This document shows, piece by piece, positions 7,954-16,732 of a stretch of DNA of 64,000 bases (position 1 is the first letter of the stretch; every line of letters begins with the position of its first letter). The DNA comes from UBA11524 sp963590165 (GTDB taxonomy: Bacteria > Bacillota > Clostridia > Christensenellales > Aristaeellaceae): the NCBI GenBank assembly GCA_963590165.1, contig CAVANO010000018.1:26156-90155 (forward strand), written 5' to 3'. The position numbers and the translations under genes were made by a program. The notes under the pieces are model-generated. The model saw only the letters and a list, made by a program, of their open reading frames with translations, was not told the origin of the DNA and did not search any database.

Positions 7954-9162
7954 TCAACCGAGATGCGCAGCGATGGCTTCCAGGAACTGACGGCTGTTGA
8001 CTGCCTTACACGGCGAGCCTTCCCACAGCATTGCCAGGTCTTTCGTCATCGTGCCTCCCTCAATGGTGTCGATTGTTGCCTTCTCCAGCTTGTCAGCGAA
8101 TTGCATCAACTCCGGCAACTCATCCAGCTCACCGCGCTTGCGCAGGGCACCCGACCACGCGAAGATCGTCGCGACGGGGTTCGTCGAGGTCTCTTCGCCC
8201 TTCAGGTACTTGTAGTAATGCCGCGTGACGGTGCCGTGCGCTGCTTCGTATTCAAACTTGCCATCTGGCGACACAAGCACCGATGTCATCATCGCCAGCG
8301 AACCGAATGCCGTCGCAATCATGTCGGACATGACATCGCCGTCGTAATTCTTGCATGCCCAGATGAAGCCGCCGTGACTGCGCACCACGCGCGCCACCGC
8401 ATCGTCAATCAGCGTATAGAAGTACGTAATGCCCGCCTGTTCAAACTTCTCCTTGTACTGCGTATCGAAAATCTCCTGGAAGATGTCCTTGAAGCGATGG
8501 TCGTACGTCTTACTGATGGTATCCTTCGTCGAGAACCACAAATCCTGCTTAACGGACAGCGCGTACTGGAAGCAGGCATGCGCAAAGGACGTGATGGACG
8601 CATCGAGATTGTGGATGCCCTGCACGATGCCGGCACCCTTGAAGTTGAAAATCGTCTGGCGGATTTCCTGACCGTCCTCTCCGGTGAAGACAAGTTCTGC
8701 CTTGCCTGCGCCAGGCACGCGGATTTCGGTGTTGCGGTACACATCGCCGTACGCATGACGCGCAATGGTAATCGGCTGCTGCCACGTCCGCACCGTCGGA
8801 TGGACGCCGCTGACGAGTATCGGTGCGCGGAAGACCGTGCCGTCCAGCATCGCGCGGATGGTGCCGTTGGGCGACTTCCACATCTCATGCAAGTTATATT
8901 CCGTCATGCGCTGCGCATTCGGGGTAATGGTCGCGCACTTCACCGCCACGCCGTACTTCTTTGTGGCGTTTGCGCTGTCTACCGTCACCTGATCGCGCGT
9001 TTCGTCACGGTGACGCAGACCAAGGTCATAATATTCCGTCTTCAGGTCGACATACGGCTGAATCAACAGCTCTTTGATATCCGCCCAGAGGATGCGGGTC
9101 ATTTCATCGCCGTCCATCTCCACCAGCGGTGTTTTCATCTGAATTTTATCCACGTTGATCAT
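7954..9162 (-). CDS. icd: NADP-dependent isocitrate dehydrogenase, eukaryote-like (type II)
   Basis: The 402-residue enzyme oxidises isocitrate to 2-oxoglutarate with NADP+. Conserved pieces include VEMDGDEMTRI, the substrate loop KSPNGTIRAMLDGTVFR, NYDGDVMSDMIATAFGSLAMM with the metal-binding aspartates, and EAAHGTVTRHY. Length and motifs fit the homodimeric type shared with eukaryotes rather than the E. coli type. The ATG at 9162 follows AGGAAAGG; an upstream 52-residue extension would run through the promoter. The gene stands alone, divergent from padR. Confidence 0.95.
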   Translation of the reverse strand: MINVDKIQMKTPLVEMDGDEMTRILWADIKELLIQPYVDLKTEYYDLGLRHRDETRDQVTVDSANATKKYGVAVKCATITPNAQRMTEYNLHEMWKSPNGTIRAMLDGTVFRAPILVSGVHPTVRTWQQPITIARHAYGDVYRNTEIRVPGAGKAELVFTGEDGQEIRQTIFNFKGAGIVQGIHNLDASITSFAHACFQYALSVKQDLWFSTKDTISKTYDHRFKDIFQEIFDTQYKEKFEQAGITYFYTLIDDAVARVVRSHGGFIWACKNYDGDVMSDMIATAFGSLAMMTSVLVSPDGKFEYEAAHGTVTRHYYKYLKGEETSTNPVATIFAWSGALRKRGELDELPELMQFADKLEKATIDTIEGGTMTKDLAMLWEGSPCKAVNSRQFLEAIAAHLG

Positions 9163-9275
9163 TACCTTTCCTGTTGCTTTGCGATGCACCCTTGCATCAT
9201 GTTTCCATTTTACGACACGCGCCGATTTTCCGCAAGGGTTAAACATGAAAAGAACATCGAAAAAAAAATGAGATA

Positions 9276-9320
9276 CCTTGACAAGCGAAGTATAACATGA
9301 TATCATACTACTTGTCAAGG
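9276..9320. promoter_or_regulatory. Overlapping face-to-face promoters for icd and padR within a perfect dyad
   Basis: CCTTGACAAG (9276-9285) and its reverse complement CTTGTCAAGG (9311-9320) enclose 25 bp. On the plus strand TTGACA (9278-9283) is 17 bp from TATCAT (9301-9306), for padR. On the minus strand TTGACA (9318-9313) is 18 bp from TATACT, for icd. The two promoters occupy the same DNA and cannot be used at the same time. A central ATGATATCAT palindrome (9297-9306) could bind PadR. Confidence 0.7.
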
Positions 9321-9361
9321 TGATGTATCAAGACAGGCTATACTCACAGGAGGTGAACCGT

Positions 9362-9688
9362 ATGGCATTATCCGATGACGTGCTTAGAGGCTATACCGAC
9401 ACGATTATTCTCCGTAGACTATCCGACGGCGACAGCTACGGCTACCAGATCAACAAAACGATCTCCGCGCTTAGCAATGGCACCGTCCAGATGAAAGAGG
9501 CAACACTTTACACAGCATTCCGCCGGTTGGAAGCTGCCGGGCTGATCCGTTCCTACTGGGGCGATGAGGCATCCGGCGCGCGCCGCCGCTATTATTCCAT
9601 TACCAGTGCCGGTCTTGAACGGCTTTGCGCTGATTTGGACAATTGGAAAGATACCAAGTGTCAGCTTGATCAGCTTTTGGAGGGATGA
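9362..9688 (+). CDS. PadR-family transcriptional regulator
   Basis: This 108-residue winged-helix protein contains GYTDTIILRRLSDGDSYGYQINK, KEATLYTAFRRLEAAGLI and SGARRRYYSIT, the standard PadR signature. The ATG at 9362 follows AGGAGGTGA with good spacing. PadR proteins commonly repress their own operon. Here the likely operator is the symmetric promoter region just upstream, shared with icd. The two genes that follow complete a PadR-HAAS-type cassette. Confidence 0.93.
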   Translation: MALSDDVLRGYTDTIILRRLSDGDSYGYQINKTISALSNGTVQMKEATLYTAFRRLEAAGLIRSYWGDEASGARRRYYSITSAGLERLCADLDNWKDTKCQLDQLLEG

Positions 9689-9690
9689 AC

Positions 9691-9843
9691 ATGAAGCTTA
9701 TTCCTTATCATCATGAACCCATTTTCACTGATTGCACTTTTTCTGATCGTTTCATCAACGACCTGTTCACGTGGGCTGAAATCAGCCGCCAGCAGATCCA
9801 CGACGTCTACGAAGAGAAGGAGGATTGCTGCCATGAGAAATGA
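9691..9843 (+). CDS. Small protein of 50 residues, unknown
   Basis: A short reading frame begins with ATG 2 nt after the padR stop. It is preceded by GGAGGG at a suitable distance and ends 11 nt inside the next gene. The product starts MKLIPYHHEP and is polar, with several His and Cys residues (CC near the end) and no membrane segment. I recognise no family. It could be a real small protein or a translational coupler delivering ribosomes to the DUF4097 gene. The good ribosome binding site and tight packing favour translation. Confidence 0.55.
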   Translation: MKLIPYHHEPIFTDCTFSDRFINDLFTWAEISRQQIHDVYEEKEDCCHEK

Positions 9844-11104
9844 AACCGTTGAACGCATTGTCAACCTGCTCTTCCAGAATACAGAAATGACTGATGAAGT
9901 CAAGGCACTCTACGACGAGACAATGAGCAACTGTCAGGAGCGCTATCAGGACATGATTTCCCACGGTGTGAGCGAAGACGATGCCATCTCTGCTGTTGTC
10001 GAGAGTCTCAAGGGCATGGAGGAAATCATCGAACAGTACCCGAAAAAAGCTGCTGCACAGATTTCCAACGAATCGAAAACCGAAACGGCTGATAAAGTCG
10101 AATCGGTCAACACCGATGTTCAAACCGAATACACCTTCCATTCTGACCTGATGAAGCGCATCGACATGACGCTCGTCTGCGAAGATATCCACGTGGATGA
10201 ATCGCCGGACGATGACGTGCATGTCATCCTCGCCAATGAGGATGCAGCACACGCTGTCACATGCTGCATCGAGAACGGCGTACTGATTGTTCGCCGCAAC
10301 GAGGACGCGCCGAAGCAGGAGCGCACGAGCTATCACACGAGCGACTCTTTCGGCGCGGCGAAGATGTATTCTTTTTCCAACGATGACAAGACAGGTAAAC
10401 AAATTCAGGAATGTCTGGGCAACTTGTCTCAGGATTTGAGCGAGCATTCGCATGATGGCTTTGCTTCGACCGTCTCGCGCTTCGGACAGGATCTTGGCAA
10501 GCTGTTCTCCGCCATCAAGCCCATCATCAGCGTGTCAGTGGGTCTCGGTGACGTTTCGCTCCGCATTCCGCACAGCTACTCGAAACCGCTCACCATCCTA
10601 ACAACATCCGGCGACATCAAGGTGCGGAAGGTTGTTCTCAACGAGCTGCGCTTGACCAGCGCATCCGGTGAACTGGACGTTGCGCTTGATCACCCCGCAA
10701 ACCTCATCAGCCTGACGACTGCCAGCGGCGATATCACACTCAAAGCCAATGCACAGGAGCTAAAACTCCGCAGCACCAGCGGCGACTTTGATGTGCGCGG
10801 CGACTTCCACACGCTGAAGGCTGTCACCACCAGCGGTGACATCGAGCTGAATGGCACCGTCCAAGACTGCAGCTTCGTCAGCGTCAGTGGTGATTTGGAC
10901 GCGAAGTTCGGTCACGGTTTGACTGCTGTCAATTGCCGCACAACCTCTGGCGATATCGACATCGTACTGCCCGATGATGCGGACGCGCAGATTGCCACAC
11001 GCTCCGTCAGCGGCGATGTCAGCGTGAATAACCGGAAGACCACTGGGACAGCCCCTGTAACCGGCAGCATTACCACCGTGAACGGCGATATCGATATCCA
11101 CTAA
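9833..11104 (+). CDS. HAAS-like N-terminus fused to DUF4097 beta-solenoid protein
   Basis: The 423-residue protein starts at an ATG after AGAAGGAGG. Residues 1-70 form a helical region like the HAAS (DUF1700) domains that follow PadR regulators. The C-terminal 170 residues contain about seven regularly spaced SGD/SGE repeats (TTSGDIKV, TASGDITL, STSGDFDV, TTSGDIEL, SVSGDLDA, TTSGDIDI, SVSGDVSV), the DUF4097 adhesin-like beta-solenoid. No signal peptide or clear membrane segment is visible. Its function is unknown; in related cassettes the two domains are separate proteins. A strong terminator follows. Confidence 0.8.
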   Translation: MRNETVERIVNLLFQNTEMTDEVKALYDETMSNCQERYQDMISHGVSEDDAISAVVESLKGMEEIIEQYPKKAAAQISNESKTETADKVESVNTDVQTEYTFHSDLMKRIDMTLVCEDIHVDESPDDDVHVILANEDAAHAVTCCIENGVLIVRRNEDAPKQERTSYHTSDSFGAAKMYSFSNDDKTGKQIQECLGNLSQDLSEHSHDGFASTVSRFGQDLGKLFSAIKPIISVSVGLGDVSLRIPHSYSKPLTILTTSGDIKVRKVVLNELRLTSASGELDVALDHPANLISLTTASGDITLKANAQELKLRSTSGDFDVRGDFHTLKAVTTSGDIELNGTVQDCSFVSVSGDLDAKFGHGLTAVNCRTTSGDIDIVLPDDADAQIATRSVSGDVSVNNRKTTGTAPVTGSITTVNGDIDIH

Positions 11105-11116
11105 CATACATAAAAG

Positions 11117-11158
11117 AAAGGATGCATCCGGCCAAGACAGCCGGATACATCCTTTTTA
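11117..11158. terminator. Bidirectional terminator between DUF4097 gene and pckA
   Basis: A long stem (11117-11132 with 11140-11156, AAAGGATGCATCCGGC pairing with one mismatch) ends in a T-run on the plus strand and has A-rich sequence on the left. It separates two convergent genes. Confidence 0.85.
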
Positions 11159-11179
11159 TATTGCCAAATTCGGATGGAA

Positions 11180-12784
11180 TTACGCCTTCGGGCCTGCTTC
11201 GACCAGCGCCTTGCCAGCATCGTTGCCGGTGTACTTGACGAAGTTCTTCTGGAAACGAGAAGCCAGATCCTTCGCCTTGTTCTCCCAGTCGGTGGGATCA
11301 GCGTAGGTGTCGCGGGGGTCAAGGATCTTGGAATCAACACCCGGCAGTTCCGTCGGAACCTCGAAGTTGAAATACGGGATCGTCTTCGTGGGTGCCTTCA
11401 GGATGTCGCCGCTCAGGATCGCATCGATAATGCCGCGCGTATCCTTGATGGTGATGCGCTTGCCGGTGCCGTTCCAGCCGGTGTTGACGAGATACGCCTT
11501 CGCGCCGTTCGCCTTCATCTTCTTCACGAGCTCTTCGCCATACTTGGTCGGATGCAGTTCGAGGAACGCCTGACCGAAGCAGGCAGAGAAGGTCGGGGTC
11601 GGCTCGGTGATGCCGCGCTCAGTACCAGCCAGCTTCGCGGTGAAGCCGGACAGGAAGTAGTACTGAGTCTGCTCAGGCGTCAGGATGGACACAGGCGGCA
11701 GCACGCCGAACGCGTCTGCGGACAGGAAGATAACATTCTTCGCAGCCGGTGCAGCGGAAACAGGGCGAACAATATTCTTGATATGGTTGATCGGGTAGGA
11801 CACACGAGTGTTTTCGGTCACGGACTTGTCGGCAAAGTCAATCTTGCCGTCCTTGTCAAGCGTGACATTCTCCAGCAACGCATTGCGGACAATCGCGTTA
11901 TAGATGTCAGGCTCGGACTCCTTGTCAAGGTTGATGACCTTCGCGTAGCAGCCGCCTTCGAAGTTGAAGACGCCGTTATCATCCCAGCCGTGCTCGTCGT
12001 CGCCGATCAGCAGACGCTTGGGGTCAGTGGACAGGGTCGTCTTGCCGGTGCCGGACAGACCGAAGAAGACAGCCGTGTTCTTGCCCTCGAGGTCGGTGTT
12101 GGCAGAGCAGTGCATGGAAGCAATGCCCTTGAGCGGCAGGTAGTAGTTCATCATGGAGAACATGCCCTTCTTCATCTCGCCGCCGTACCAGGTGTTCAGG
12201 ATAACCTGCTCACGGCTGGTGATGTTGAAGGCCACGCAGGTCTCGGAGTTCAGACCGAGTTCCTTGTAGTTCTCCACCTTCGCCTTGGACGCATTGTAGA
12301 CCACGAAATCCGGCTTGAAGTTCTTGAGCTCTTCCTCGGACGGCGCGATGAACATGTTCTTGACGAAATGAGCCTGCCAGGCAACCTCGACGATGAAGCG
12401 AACAGCCATGCGAGTGTCCTTATTCGCGCCGCAGAAGGCATCGACGACAAACAGGCGCTTGTTGGACAGCTCCTTGATCGCCAGATCCTTTACAGCAGCC
12501 CAGGTAGACTCGGTCATCGGATGGTTATCGTTCTTGTACGCGTCAGACGTCCACCAAACAGTGTCCTTGGAGTTCTCGTCCATGACGATGTACTTGTCCT
12601 TGGGGCTGCGGCCGGTGTAAATGCCGGTCATGACATTCACGGCACCCAGCTCAGAAACCTGACCCTTTTCATAGCCTTCCACACCGGGCTTGGTTTCTTC
12701 TTCAAACAGCAGATCATAAGAGGGATTATAGACAATTTCCGTCGTTCCGGTAATACCGTACTTGCTCAGATTCAGCTGATCCAT
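11180..12784 (-). CDS. pckA: Phosphoenolpyruvate carboxykinase (ATP)
   Basis: The 534-residue enzyme interconverts oxaloacetate + ATP with PEP + CO2 + ADP. Visible motifs are TGRSPKDKYIV, the metal/substrate region NTWYGGEMKKGMFSMMNY, the P-loop GLSGTGKTTLS and the following STDPKRLLIGDDEHGW. The length matches the ATP-dependent family. Start follows AAGAGGTAAG. In fermenting anaerobes it often runs in the PEP-carboxylating direction, conserving ATP. Its position beside an oxaloacetate/CoA-ester decarboxylase operon supports that role here. Confidence 0.97.
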   Translation of the reverse strand: MDQLNLSKYGITGTTEIVYNPSYDLLFEEETKPGVEGYEKGQVSELGAVNVMTGIYTGRSPKDKYIVMDENSKDTVWWTSDAYKNDNHPMTESTWAAVKDLAIKELSNKRLFVVDAFCGANKDTRMAVRFIVEVAWQAHFVKNMFIAPSEEELKNFKPDFVVYNASKAKVENYKELGLNSETCVAFNITSREQVILNTWYGGEMKKGMFSMMNYYLPLKGIASMHCSANTDLEGKNTAVFFGLSGTGKTTLSTDPKRLLIGDDEHGWDDNGVFNFEGGCYAKVINLDKESEPDIYNAIVRNALLENVTLDKDGKIDFADKSVTENTRVSYPINHIKNIVRPVSAAPAAKNVIFLSADAFGVLPPVSILTPEQTQYYFLSGFTAKLAGTERGITEPTPTFSACFGQAFLELHPTKYGEELVKKMKANGAKAYLVNTGWNGTGKRITIKDTRGIIDAILSGDILKAPTKTIPYFNFEVPTELPGVDSKILDPRDTYADPTDWENKAKDLASRFQKNFVKYTGNDAGKALVEAGPKA

Positions 12785-12858
12785 TGGAGCTTACCTCTTC
12801 TTTCTTGGAATTTCGCGGATCCGGCTCAATATCGCAAAGCCCAAAACTCCGCATTTAT

Positions 12859-12887
12859 ATCATACACGATATGTTCGCCGATGTCAA
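12859..12887 (-). promoter_or_regulatory. pckA promoter
   Basis: On the minus strand a perfect TTGACA (12882-12887) is 17 bp from TATGAT (12859-12864), about 75 bp upstream of the pckA start. Confidence 0.75.
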
Positions 12888-12908
12888 GATAGAAATGACT
12901 AATTATTT

Positions 12909-12950
12909 CAGCAAGTCAGGAAGCAGCCTGTTCGCCGTTCCTGACTGCTG
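12909..12950 (-). terminator. Stem-loop after oadA, possible weak terminator
   Basis: CAGCAAGTCAGGAA (12909-12922) pairs with TTCCTGACTGCTG (12938-12950), allowing one bulge, around a 15-nt loop. No clear T-run follows on the minus strand, so it may only partly stop transcription or may protect the mRNA end. Confidence 0.45.
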
Positions 12951-12959
12951 AATGGATGC

Positions 12960-14360
12960 TCAGACAGGCATCGTCTTGTCGTTCTGATCGAGCATGGTGG
13001 AATCCACCTTGAGCTGCTTTGCCGCGCGGTACTCGAAGAACTTCGGGGCAACTTTCGGGAACATGGCATAGGACAGCACGTCTTCCTCGCACTGATACCA
13101 TTCGCGCATTTCCTCGCGCAGTTTATCAAGTTCCGGCGGAATGCTGTCAGCGAAGCGGGTCGTGATGACCTTTTCGTTGCCGATGCACTTCTTGCGGACT
13201 TCCTCGTTGACCTTGCCCGGCAGACGACCGTAGTGACCGGCGAGCAGATCCTTGGATTCCTTCGGCACCATCTTGTAGCGTTCGCCGCCCAGCACGTTCA
13301 TGACAGCCTGGGTACCGACAATCTGAGAGGTCGGGGTAACCAGCGGCGGATAACCAAAGTCCTCGCGGACGCGCGGCACTTCAGCCAGCACATCATAGTA
13401 CTTGTCCATCTGGTTCGCCTGCTTGAGCTGGCCGATCAGGTTGGACAGCATGCCGCCCGGCACCTGGTACTGCAGTGTCTTGACATCAACACCAAGCACG
13501 CGGGACGGATCACGCCAGCCATCAGCGGTCAGGCGGTTTGCTACGCCGCGGAAGTGCTCTGCCAGCTTCGCCAGCAGGTCGAGATCAAAGCCGGTGTCAT
13601 ACTCCGTGCCCTTGAGCGTTGCGACGAGGGACTCGGTCGCAGGCTGGGACGTGCCGGAGCCAAGCGGAGACAGGCAGGTATCGACGACATCGACGCCAGC
13701 CTCGATGGCCTTGAGCAGCACCATATCGCCCGTGCCGGTGGTGTTGTGGGTGTGCAGCACGATCGGCAGATCCGTTTCCTTCTTCAGGCGCTTGACGAGG
13801 CTGTATGCCTTGTAGGGCAGCAGCAGGTTCGCCATGTCCTTGATGCAGATGACATCGGCACCCATCTTCTGGATGTCCACAGCGAGCTTGACGAAGTAGT
13901 CCTCGTTATGCACAGGGGATTCGGTGTAGGACATGGCGATTTCCGCCGTGCCGCCGTACTTCTTGGTTGCCTTGACTGCCGTCTGCATGTTGCGCAGATC
14001 GTTCAGCGCGTCGAAGCAGCGGATGATATCGATGCCGTTTTCGATTGCCTTCTTGACGAAGAAGTCAACGACATCATCGGAATACGGACGATAGCCCAGC
14101 AGGTTCTGACCGCGCAGGAGCATCTGCAGCTTCGTGTTCGGCAGTGCCTTGCGCAGCTGACGCAGACGATCCCACGGATCCTCGTTCAGGAAGCGCAGGC
14201 ACGCATCATACGTTGCGCCGCCCCAGCACTCCAGGGAATAATAGCCGACCTTGTCGAGCATCTCGCACGCGGGCAGCATTTCATCGGTACGCATCCGCGT
14301 GGCGGCCTGAGACTGGTGGCCGTCGCGCAGGATGGTATCCGTTATTTGAACCTTAGCCAT
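12960..14360 (-). CDS. oadA: Oxaloacetate decarboxylase alpha-type carboxyltransferase (5S/PycB-like), no biotin domain
   Basis: The 466-residue carboxyltransferase opens with ITDTILRDGHQSQAATRMRT, the family metal/substrate site. It contains CIKDMANLL with the catalytic Lys and the metal-binding HTHNTTGTGDM. Full OadA proteins are nearly 600 residues with a C-terminal biotinyl domain; this one lacks it and must use the separate biotin carrier encoded two genes upstream. It moves a carboxyl group between oxaloacetate or pyruvate and biotin. It is the last gene of the five-gene decarboxylase operon. Confidence 0.93.
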   Translation of the reverse strand: MAKVQITDTILRDGHQSQAATRMRTDEMLPACEMLDKVGYYSLECWGGATYDACLRFLNEDPWDRLRQLRKALPNTKLQMLLRGQNLLGYRPYSDDVVDFFVKKAIENGIDIIRCFDALNDLRNMQTAVKATKKYGGTAEIAMSYTESPVHNEDYFVKLAVDIQKMGADVICIKDMANLLLPYKAYSLVKRLKKETDLPIVLHTHNTTGTGDMVLLKAIEAGVDVVDTCLSPLGSGTSQPATESLVATLKGTEYDTGFDLDLLAKLAEHFRGVANRLTADGWRDPSRVLGVDVKTLQYQVPGGMLSNLIGQLKQANQMDKYYDVLAEVPRVREDFGYPPLVTPTSQIVGTQAVMNVLGGERYKMVPKESKDLLAGHYGRLPGKVNEEVRKKCIGNEKVITTRFADSIPPELDKLREEMREWYQCEEDVLSYAMFPKVAPKFFEYRAAKQLKVDSTMLDQNDKTMPV

Positions 14361-14421
14361 AGGACGAATTTTCCTCCTTACAGTTGTTCCGATTTACACC
14401 GGAGGGATTGACTGCTTACGA

Positions 14422-15882
14422 TCAGCCGCCGAACATGCTCAGCAGAACGCCGGCAGCAATGGCAGAGCCGATGACGCCGGCAACGTTCGGACCCATGGCG
14501 TGCATCAGCAGGAAGTTTGCAGGATTGGCCTTCTGACCTTCACGCTGCGAAACACGCGCAGCCATCGGGACAGCGGACACACCGGCAGAACCAATCAGCG
14601 GGTTGATCTTGCCGCCGCTGATGACATTCATCAACTTGGCAAGCAGCACGCCGCCGGCAGTACCCATACCAAAGGCAACAACGCCCATCGCGATAATCTC
14701 AATCGTGCGGATCGTCAGGAAGGTGGAAGCGGTAGCCGTCGCCCCGACCGTGATGCCCAGGAAGATCGTGACGATGTTCATCAGCTCGTTCTGCATGGTC
14801 TTATTCAGACGTTCTGCAACGCCGCACTCCTTGACGAGGTTGCCCAGCATCAGTGCGCCGACCAGGGAAGCCGCAGACGGCAGCAGGAGCGCAACGAGAA
14901 TGGTGACAACGATCGGGAACAGGATCTTCTGCGTCTTGGTGGCAGGCTTGAGCTGTTCCATGACGATTTTACGTTCCTTCTCGGTGGTCAGGGCGCGCAT
15001 AATCGGCGGCTGGATGACAGGAACCAGTGCCATGTAGGAGTACGCCGCGACTGCAATCGGTCCAAGGAGATGCGGTGCAAGCTTACCGGTCAGCCAAATG
15101 GCCGTCGGGCCGTCAGCGCCGCCGATGATGCCGATAGCGCCCGATTCAGCAGCCGAGAAGCCGAACACAGCATAAGCGAAGATAAACGTCATGAAGATAC
15201 CCAGCTGCGCCGCCGCACCGAGCAGCAGCGTCTTGGGGTTGGAAATCAGTGGACCGAAGTCGGTGCCTGCACCAACGCCCATAAAGATCAGGCAGGGATA
15301 AATGCCCAGCTTGACGCCCAGATACAGGTAGTCCAGCAAACCACCGGAAATCGTCTGACCTGCAGTCGCGAGCATCACGCCGTTGGCGGCATAAGCAGCG
15401 CCGTCGCTCAGGAACGCATCCTCCAGAATAACGGAGGCAGAATTGCCGTTCGCAGCAAACTGCGCCAGGATATCAGCATACGGCACAAGCGTCGAAGCGC
15501 TGTCAACGGTCACGGAGTTCACGAAGTGACCGATCACCGTGCTGTTGGCATCCAGAATCTGACCGGCGGCATTGACCATGTACAGCGCCGAATCAACAAA
15601 GTTGTTGCCGTCAATCAGCACAGCACCGCCGAACAGCGCCCAGTTGACATGTCCGCCGGCAAACAGCTCCTCATGGAACATGTCGCTGCCCAGCAGGTTC
15701 GTCAGCAGCATACCGAACGCGATCGGCAGGAGCAGCAGCGGCTCAAACTGCTTGACGATTGCCAGATACAGCAGCACACAGGCAATGCCGACCATGATGA
15801 GCGCGAGCGGATTGGTAATATACTGATAAATACCGGATGTCGTGACGAGGCCCATGAGGGTTTCGCCCACATTAATTCCCAT
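14422..15882 (-). CDS. oadB: Sodium-pumping decarboxylase beta subunit, with long extra loop
   Basis: This polytopic membrane protein (486 residues) decarboxylates carboxybiotin and pumps Na+ outward. Core motifs are GLLDYLYLGVKLGIYPCLIFMGVGAGTDFGPL, IGGADGPTAIWLTGKLAP (the Na+/carboxybiotin site Asp) and the C-terminal MHAMGPNVAGVIGSA. Typical beta subunits have roughly 370-430 residues. Here about 95 additional residues lie between residues ~68 and ~165, after the second membrane helix and probably outside the membrane. The gene is 38 bp downstream of the biotin carrier gene. Confidence 0.93.
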   Translation of the reverse strand: MGINVGETLMGLVTTSGIYQYITNPLALIMVGIACVLLYLAIVKQFEPLLLLPIAFGMLLTNLLGSDMFHEELFAGGHVNWALFGGAVLIDGNNFVDSALYMVNAAGQILDANSTVIGHFVNSVTVDSASTLVPYADILAQFAANGNSASVILEDAFLSDGAAYAANGVMLATAGQTISGGLLDYLYLGVKLGIYPCLIFMGVGAGTDFGPLISNPKTLLLGAAAQLGIFMTFIFAYAVFGFSAAESGAIGIIGGADGPTAIWLTGKLAPHLLGPIAVAAYSYMALVPVIQPPIMRALTTEKERKIVMEQLKPATKTQKILFPIVVTILVALLLPSAASLVGALMLGNLVKECGVAERLNKTMQNELMNIVTIFLGITVGATATASTFLTIRTIEIIAMGVVAFGMGTAGGVLLAKLMNVISGGKINPLIGSAGVSAVPMAARVSQREGQKANPANFLLMHAMGPNVAGVIGSAIAAGVLLSMFGG

Positions 15883-15919
15883 GATATCAGCTCACTTTCC
15901 TTCAGGATCTCGCGGACAA

Positions 15920-16297
15920 TTACGCCAGCACAACCAGCGTCGCACCGGCTTCAACCGTTGCGCCCTTGGTCACAGCCACCTGCACAACCTTGCCGTCCTT
16001 GGGAGCCGGGATTTCGTTTTCCATCTTCATAGCTTCCAGCACGCACACAACCGTGCCAGCCTTGATGACATCGCCAACCTTGACCTTAACATCAAGAATG
16101 TTGCCGGGCATCGGAGAGGTCACTGCCTCGCCTGCGACAGGAGCAGCCGCCTTGGGAGCAGCAGCCTTCGGAGCAGCAGGAGCCGCCGCAACGGGCGCAG
16201 CCGCACGAACAGGGGCAGCCGCAGCAGTAGCAGCGCCGACTTCCTCAACATCCACCACGTAGGTCTGACCATTGACAGTAATATTGAAGGTACGCAT
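15920..16297 (-). CDS. Biotin carboxyl carrier protein of decarboxylase
   Basis: The 125-residue carrier has a short N-terminal strand region and a flexible Ala/Pro-rich linker (residues ~21-58). A biotinyl domain ends it, with the attachment site EAMKMENE, Lys91. It resembles MmdC/GcdC and the 1.3S subunit of transcarboxylase. It shuttles the carboxyl group from the carboxyltransferase to the membrane beta subunit. The ATG follows AGGAGG. Confidence 0.95.
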   Translation of the reverse strand: MRTFNITVNGQTYVVDVEEVGAATAAAAPVRAAAPVAAAPAAPKAAAPKAAAPVAGEAVTSPMPGNILDVKVKVGDVIKAGTVVCVLEAMKMENEIPAPKDGKVVQVAVTKGATVEAGATLVVLA

Positions 16298-16353
16298 GAA
16301 TGGATTCCTCCTAATTCAAATTCGTCAAATTATTGATTGTTTCAGTTGATGAT

Positions 16354-16710
16354 TCAGAAGCGGCTGTAGACCTGCTCCTCGCGGCCGGCCTTCTGCCAGG
16401 CTGGCGCATTCGATACGCGGCGGACGCGGCGGACTGTGAAGGCGCTGCCATCCTCCATCATCATCGCGACGGCGGCGGAAATCACAGCGATCAGCTCGCT
16501 GTCATCCGTCACAGGCACCTCTTCCACTGCCGGCGCTGCAGGAGCAGCCTCAGCAGACTTCGCAGGCGCTGCCTTCTTCTTGCCCAGGTTGGCAGTGGCT
16601 TTTTCCATCACCTTGATCAGCGCGATCAGGATAACCAGACCAAAGAAAACGGTTACCATGCCGATCAGCGTCACAATCAGGCCAAAGCCCAGATTATTCA
16701 AAAAGCCCAT
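16354..16710 (-). CDS. Sodium-pumping decarboxylase gamma (OadG-like) subunit
   Basis: This small protein (118 residues) has one N-terminal membrane helix (LIVTLIGMVTVFFGLVILIALIKV), then an Ala/Pro-rich cytoplasmic linker (AAPAKSAEAAPAAPAVEE) and a short C-terminal domain. This architecture matches OadG/MmdD subunits, which anchor the soluble carboxyltransferase to the beta subunit. Sequence identity is low, as usual for this family, so the call rests on topology and operon position. Confidence 0.85.
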   Translation of the reverse strand: MGFLNNLGFGLIVTLIGMVTVFFGLVILIALIKVMEKATANLGKKKAAPAKSAEAAPAAPAVEEVPVTDDSELIAVISAAVAMMMEDGSAFTVRRVRRVSNAPAWQKAGREEQVYSRF

Positions 16711-16732
16711 AATAACACGTTCCTTTCCTCAA

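Noticed and set aside
10590..11100. SGD-coding repeats as DNA repeats
   Set aside because: The repetition is at protein level (DUF4097 beta-solenoid turns); nucleotide copies are diverged.
11174..12892. 572-codon plus-strand ORF opposite pckA
   Set aside because: It mirrors the codon pattern of pckA, has Arg/Val/Leu-rich composition without family motifs, and no ribosome site.
14500..16032. 510-codon plus-strand ORF opposite oadB
   Set aside because: It runs antisense over oadB and into the biotin-carrier gene, has Arg/Gln-rich low-complexity composition and no recognisable domain.
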